Translations under genes and position numbers: made by a program
The notes under the pieces: generated by a model
The model's database searches: none
Seen by the model: only the letters and a program-made list of their open reading frames with translations
What the model was told of the DNA's origin: nothing
In this document: positions 5,738 to 7,126 of the stretch, piece by piece
How positions within the stretch are numbered: the stretch's first letter is position 1
Layout of the letters: every line of letters starts with the position of its first letter
Assembly: GCA_021793535.1 (NCBI GenBank)
Contig: JAJYSO010000086.1
Span: 1 to 7,126 of the forward strand
Direction: 5' to 3'
Source of the DNA: Bacteroidota bacterium
GTDB taxonomy: Bacteria > Bacteroidota > Bacteroidia > Flavobacteriales > Flavobacteriaceae
DNA: 7,126 nt

Positions 5738-7126
5738 ATGTCAAAAAATAAAAACGATAAGCCCATTGTTGCTCAAAACAGCCCGATGGGTGTAGCTTTA
5801 GAAAAAGGAAAAGTATATCGGTGGTGTACTTGTGGGCGGGCGTCAACACAACCTTTTTGTGACGATGCTTGTGCAGAAACCCCTTTTGAACCTGTATCTT
5901 TTACCGCTAAAGAAACAGGTGAAGCTTGGCTTTGCCGATGCAAACAGACGCATGATGCGCCCTATTGTGATGGGCATCATTCGCAGGTGCCCGATCAAGA
6001 GGTGGGGAAGGCCTTTGCACTTGAGGATTACCAATACCAGTATGCGACCCGTCATTTATCGGAGGAGCAAAAAGAGGAGGCTTCTGATTCTGCGAGTAAG
6101 GAGGAACAGATGCCGGAGGCACACCCTACTGAGGAGGAACCTACCGTAGCCTTTATTCATAAATTGGCCAAGAATGGATTAAAGCTGTTCGGTCCCTATG
6201 GCCCTATGGTGGCTATGGGGGTTCCGCGTAAAAAATTACCCGATTGGAACGATATTCAGATCATGACCGCTCAAATTGCTCGGCAACCTTTACAGGAAGA
6301 GGCACTTGTAGGAACGGAATTGGTGATTGGTCCAAGAGCTAAAAAGCCCTTGGTTCTTAAGATCCCGCTTTTTGTCAGTGACATGAGCTTTGGTTCATTG
6401 TCGGAAGAGGCTAAGCTGTCGTTGGCCATGGGAGCAGAGCGTTCCGGTACCGCTATTGCTTCCGGGGAAGGGGGGATGTTACCCGAGTCTCAAGAAGCAA
6501 ATTCACGGTATATGTTGGAATATGCTTCGGCTAAGTTTGGGTATAGCGATGATTTGTTGCCTAAAATACAGGCTTTTCATTTTAAGTGTGGGCAGGCAGC
6601 CAAAACCGGAACGGGCGGCCACCTTCCGGGGAAGAAAAATGTGGGGCGCATATCCGAGATTCGAAAATTAAAACCGGGGACCAATGCGGATTCTCCTCCT
6701 ACCTTTAAAGATTTACATACGCCTGAGGATTTTGCTCGTATGGCTGATCATGTGCGCGCGCTCACCGGAGGAATCCCTATCGGTTTTAAGATGAGTGCGC
6801 AGCACATTGAAAAGGATATGGATTTTGCTATTGCTGCCGGTGCGGATTACATCATTTTGGATGGACGAGGCGGCGGAACGGGAGATGCCCCAGAGCTCTT
6901 TAGGGACCATATTTCTGTTCCTACCATTCCAGCACTGGCACGCGCCCGGCATCATTTGGATAAATTGGGGTTAAGCGGGGAGATTACGCTGATCGCCACC
7001 GGAGGTTTGAGAACCCATACGGATTTTATCAAAGCAATGGCGTTGGGGGCAGATGGCATTGCATTGGCCAATTCAGCCATGCAAGCCATTGGGTGCATTG
7101 CTGCTCGGATTTGCAATACCAACCGC
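5738..7126 (+). CDS. CDGSH iron-sulfur domain fused to FMN-binding glutamate synthase domain (3' end outside window)
   Basis: The frame is open from the ATG at 5738 to the last base (463 codons); an in-frame ATG at 5732 is an alternative start and a stop at 5711 bounds it. Residues about 24-85 hold two CDGSH-type [2Fe-2S] motifs: C30-x-C32...P39-x-C41-DDA-C45 and C66-x-C68...P75-x-C77-DGH-H81. The second is canonical; the first has Cys where the His ligand belongs. An acidic linker follows (about 108-136). From about 190 on the sequence matches the FMN-binding synthase domain of glutamate synthase: MSFGSLSEEA (216-225), SGEGG (242-246), KTGTGGHLPGKK (289-300), SPPTFKDL (319-326), DGRGGGTGDAP (375-385), ATGGLRT (420-426), and IGCIAARICNTNR (451-463), with the first two [3Fe-4S] cysteines at 453 and 459. 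The third is expected at 464. No class II glutaminase domain precedes it, so ammonia release from glutamine is not expected from this chain. Substrate and electron donor are unknown. Confidence 0.92.
   Translation, partial: MSKNKNDKPIVAQNSPMGVALEKGKVYRWCTCGRASTQPFCDDACAETPFEPVSFTAKETGEAWLCRCKQTHDAPYCDGHHSQVPDQEVGKAFALEDYQYQYATRHLSEEQKEEASDSASKEEQMPEAHPTEEEPTVAFIHKLAKNGLKLFGPYGPMVAMGVPRKKLPDWNDIQIMTAQIARQPLQEEALVGTELVIGPRAKKPLVLKIPLFVSDMSFGSLSEEAKLSLAMGAERSGTAIASGEGGMLPESQEANSRYMLEYASAKFGYSDDLLPKIQAFHFKCGQAAKTGTGGHLPGKKNVGRISEIRKLKPGTNADSPPTFKDLHTPEDFARMADHVRALTGGIPIGFKMSAQHIEKDMDFAIAAGADYIILDGRGGGTGDAPELFRDHISVPTIPALARARHHLDKLGLSGEITLIATGGLRTHTDFIKAMALGADGIALANSAMQAIGCIAARICNTNR

Noticed and set aside
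5832..6149. 105-aa plus-strand frame within the CDGSH-glutamate synthase gene
   Set aside because: It is an Arg-rich out-of-frame reading of a gene whose own frame carries clear CDGSH and glutamate synthase motifs.
1..7126. CRISPR array, insertion sequence, prophage or defence island
   Set aside because: I saw no spaced direct repeats, transposase, integrase, terminal inverted repeats or defence-related domains. The S1/P1 nuclease has a signal peptide and is a normal secreted enzyme.

Overview
The window looks like chromosomal DNA from a member of the phylum Bacteroidota, probably a flavobacterium or close relative. The main reason is a long lipoprotein gene that reads as SprE/PorW, a type IX secretion and gliding-motility component confined to this phylum. 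Start codons generally lack Shine-Dalgarno sequences, and two intergenic octamers match the Bacteroidota -7 promoter consensus TAnnTTTG. No mobile element, CRISPR array, tRNA or rRNA is visible. Genus and species cannot be fixed from the sequence alone.

Left part, minus strand (1-3640): an operon-like run reads right to left. It holds sprE/porW (1053 aa from a GTG start), a bactofilin gene 3 nt further on, and the first 30 codons of a gene that looks like atpZ/atpI. The atpZ-like gene starts inside the bactofilin gene in another frame, and the window edge cuts it. From memory of flavobacterial genomes, sprE, bactofilin and atpZ often lie directly upstream of the F1Fo ATP synthase genes, so atpB and its partners are expected just outside the left edge.

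Centre (3641-4631): a 235-bp divergent intergenic region carries one TAnnTTTG-type promoter box on each strand and an AT-rich palindrome resembling a Fur box. It separates sprE from a plus-strand gene for a DjlA-type membrane co-chaperone (N-terminal membrane segment, TerB domain, C-terminal J domain).

Right part (4681-7126): a minus-strand S1/P1-type secreted zinc nuclease converges on the djlA-like gene across 49 bp. A 280-bp divergent region follows, and then a plus-strand gene runs off the right edge. It encodes two CDGSH-type iron-sulfur motifs fused to the FMN-binding synthase domain of glutamate synthase. Its reading frame stays open to the last base, and the window stops one codon before the expected third [3Fe-4S] cysteine.

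The genes are mostly housekeeping or cell-envelope genes of known families, and I do not see a wholly new system. The best leads are the first CDGSH motif, whose cluster-binding His is replaced by Cys; the out-of-frame overlap that ties a bactofilin to an ATP-synthase accessory gene; a roughly 170-residue low-complexity insert in SprE; and the regulatory architecture of the sprE/djlA divergent region.
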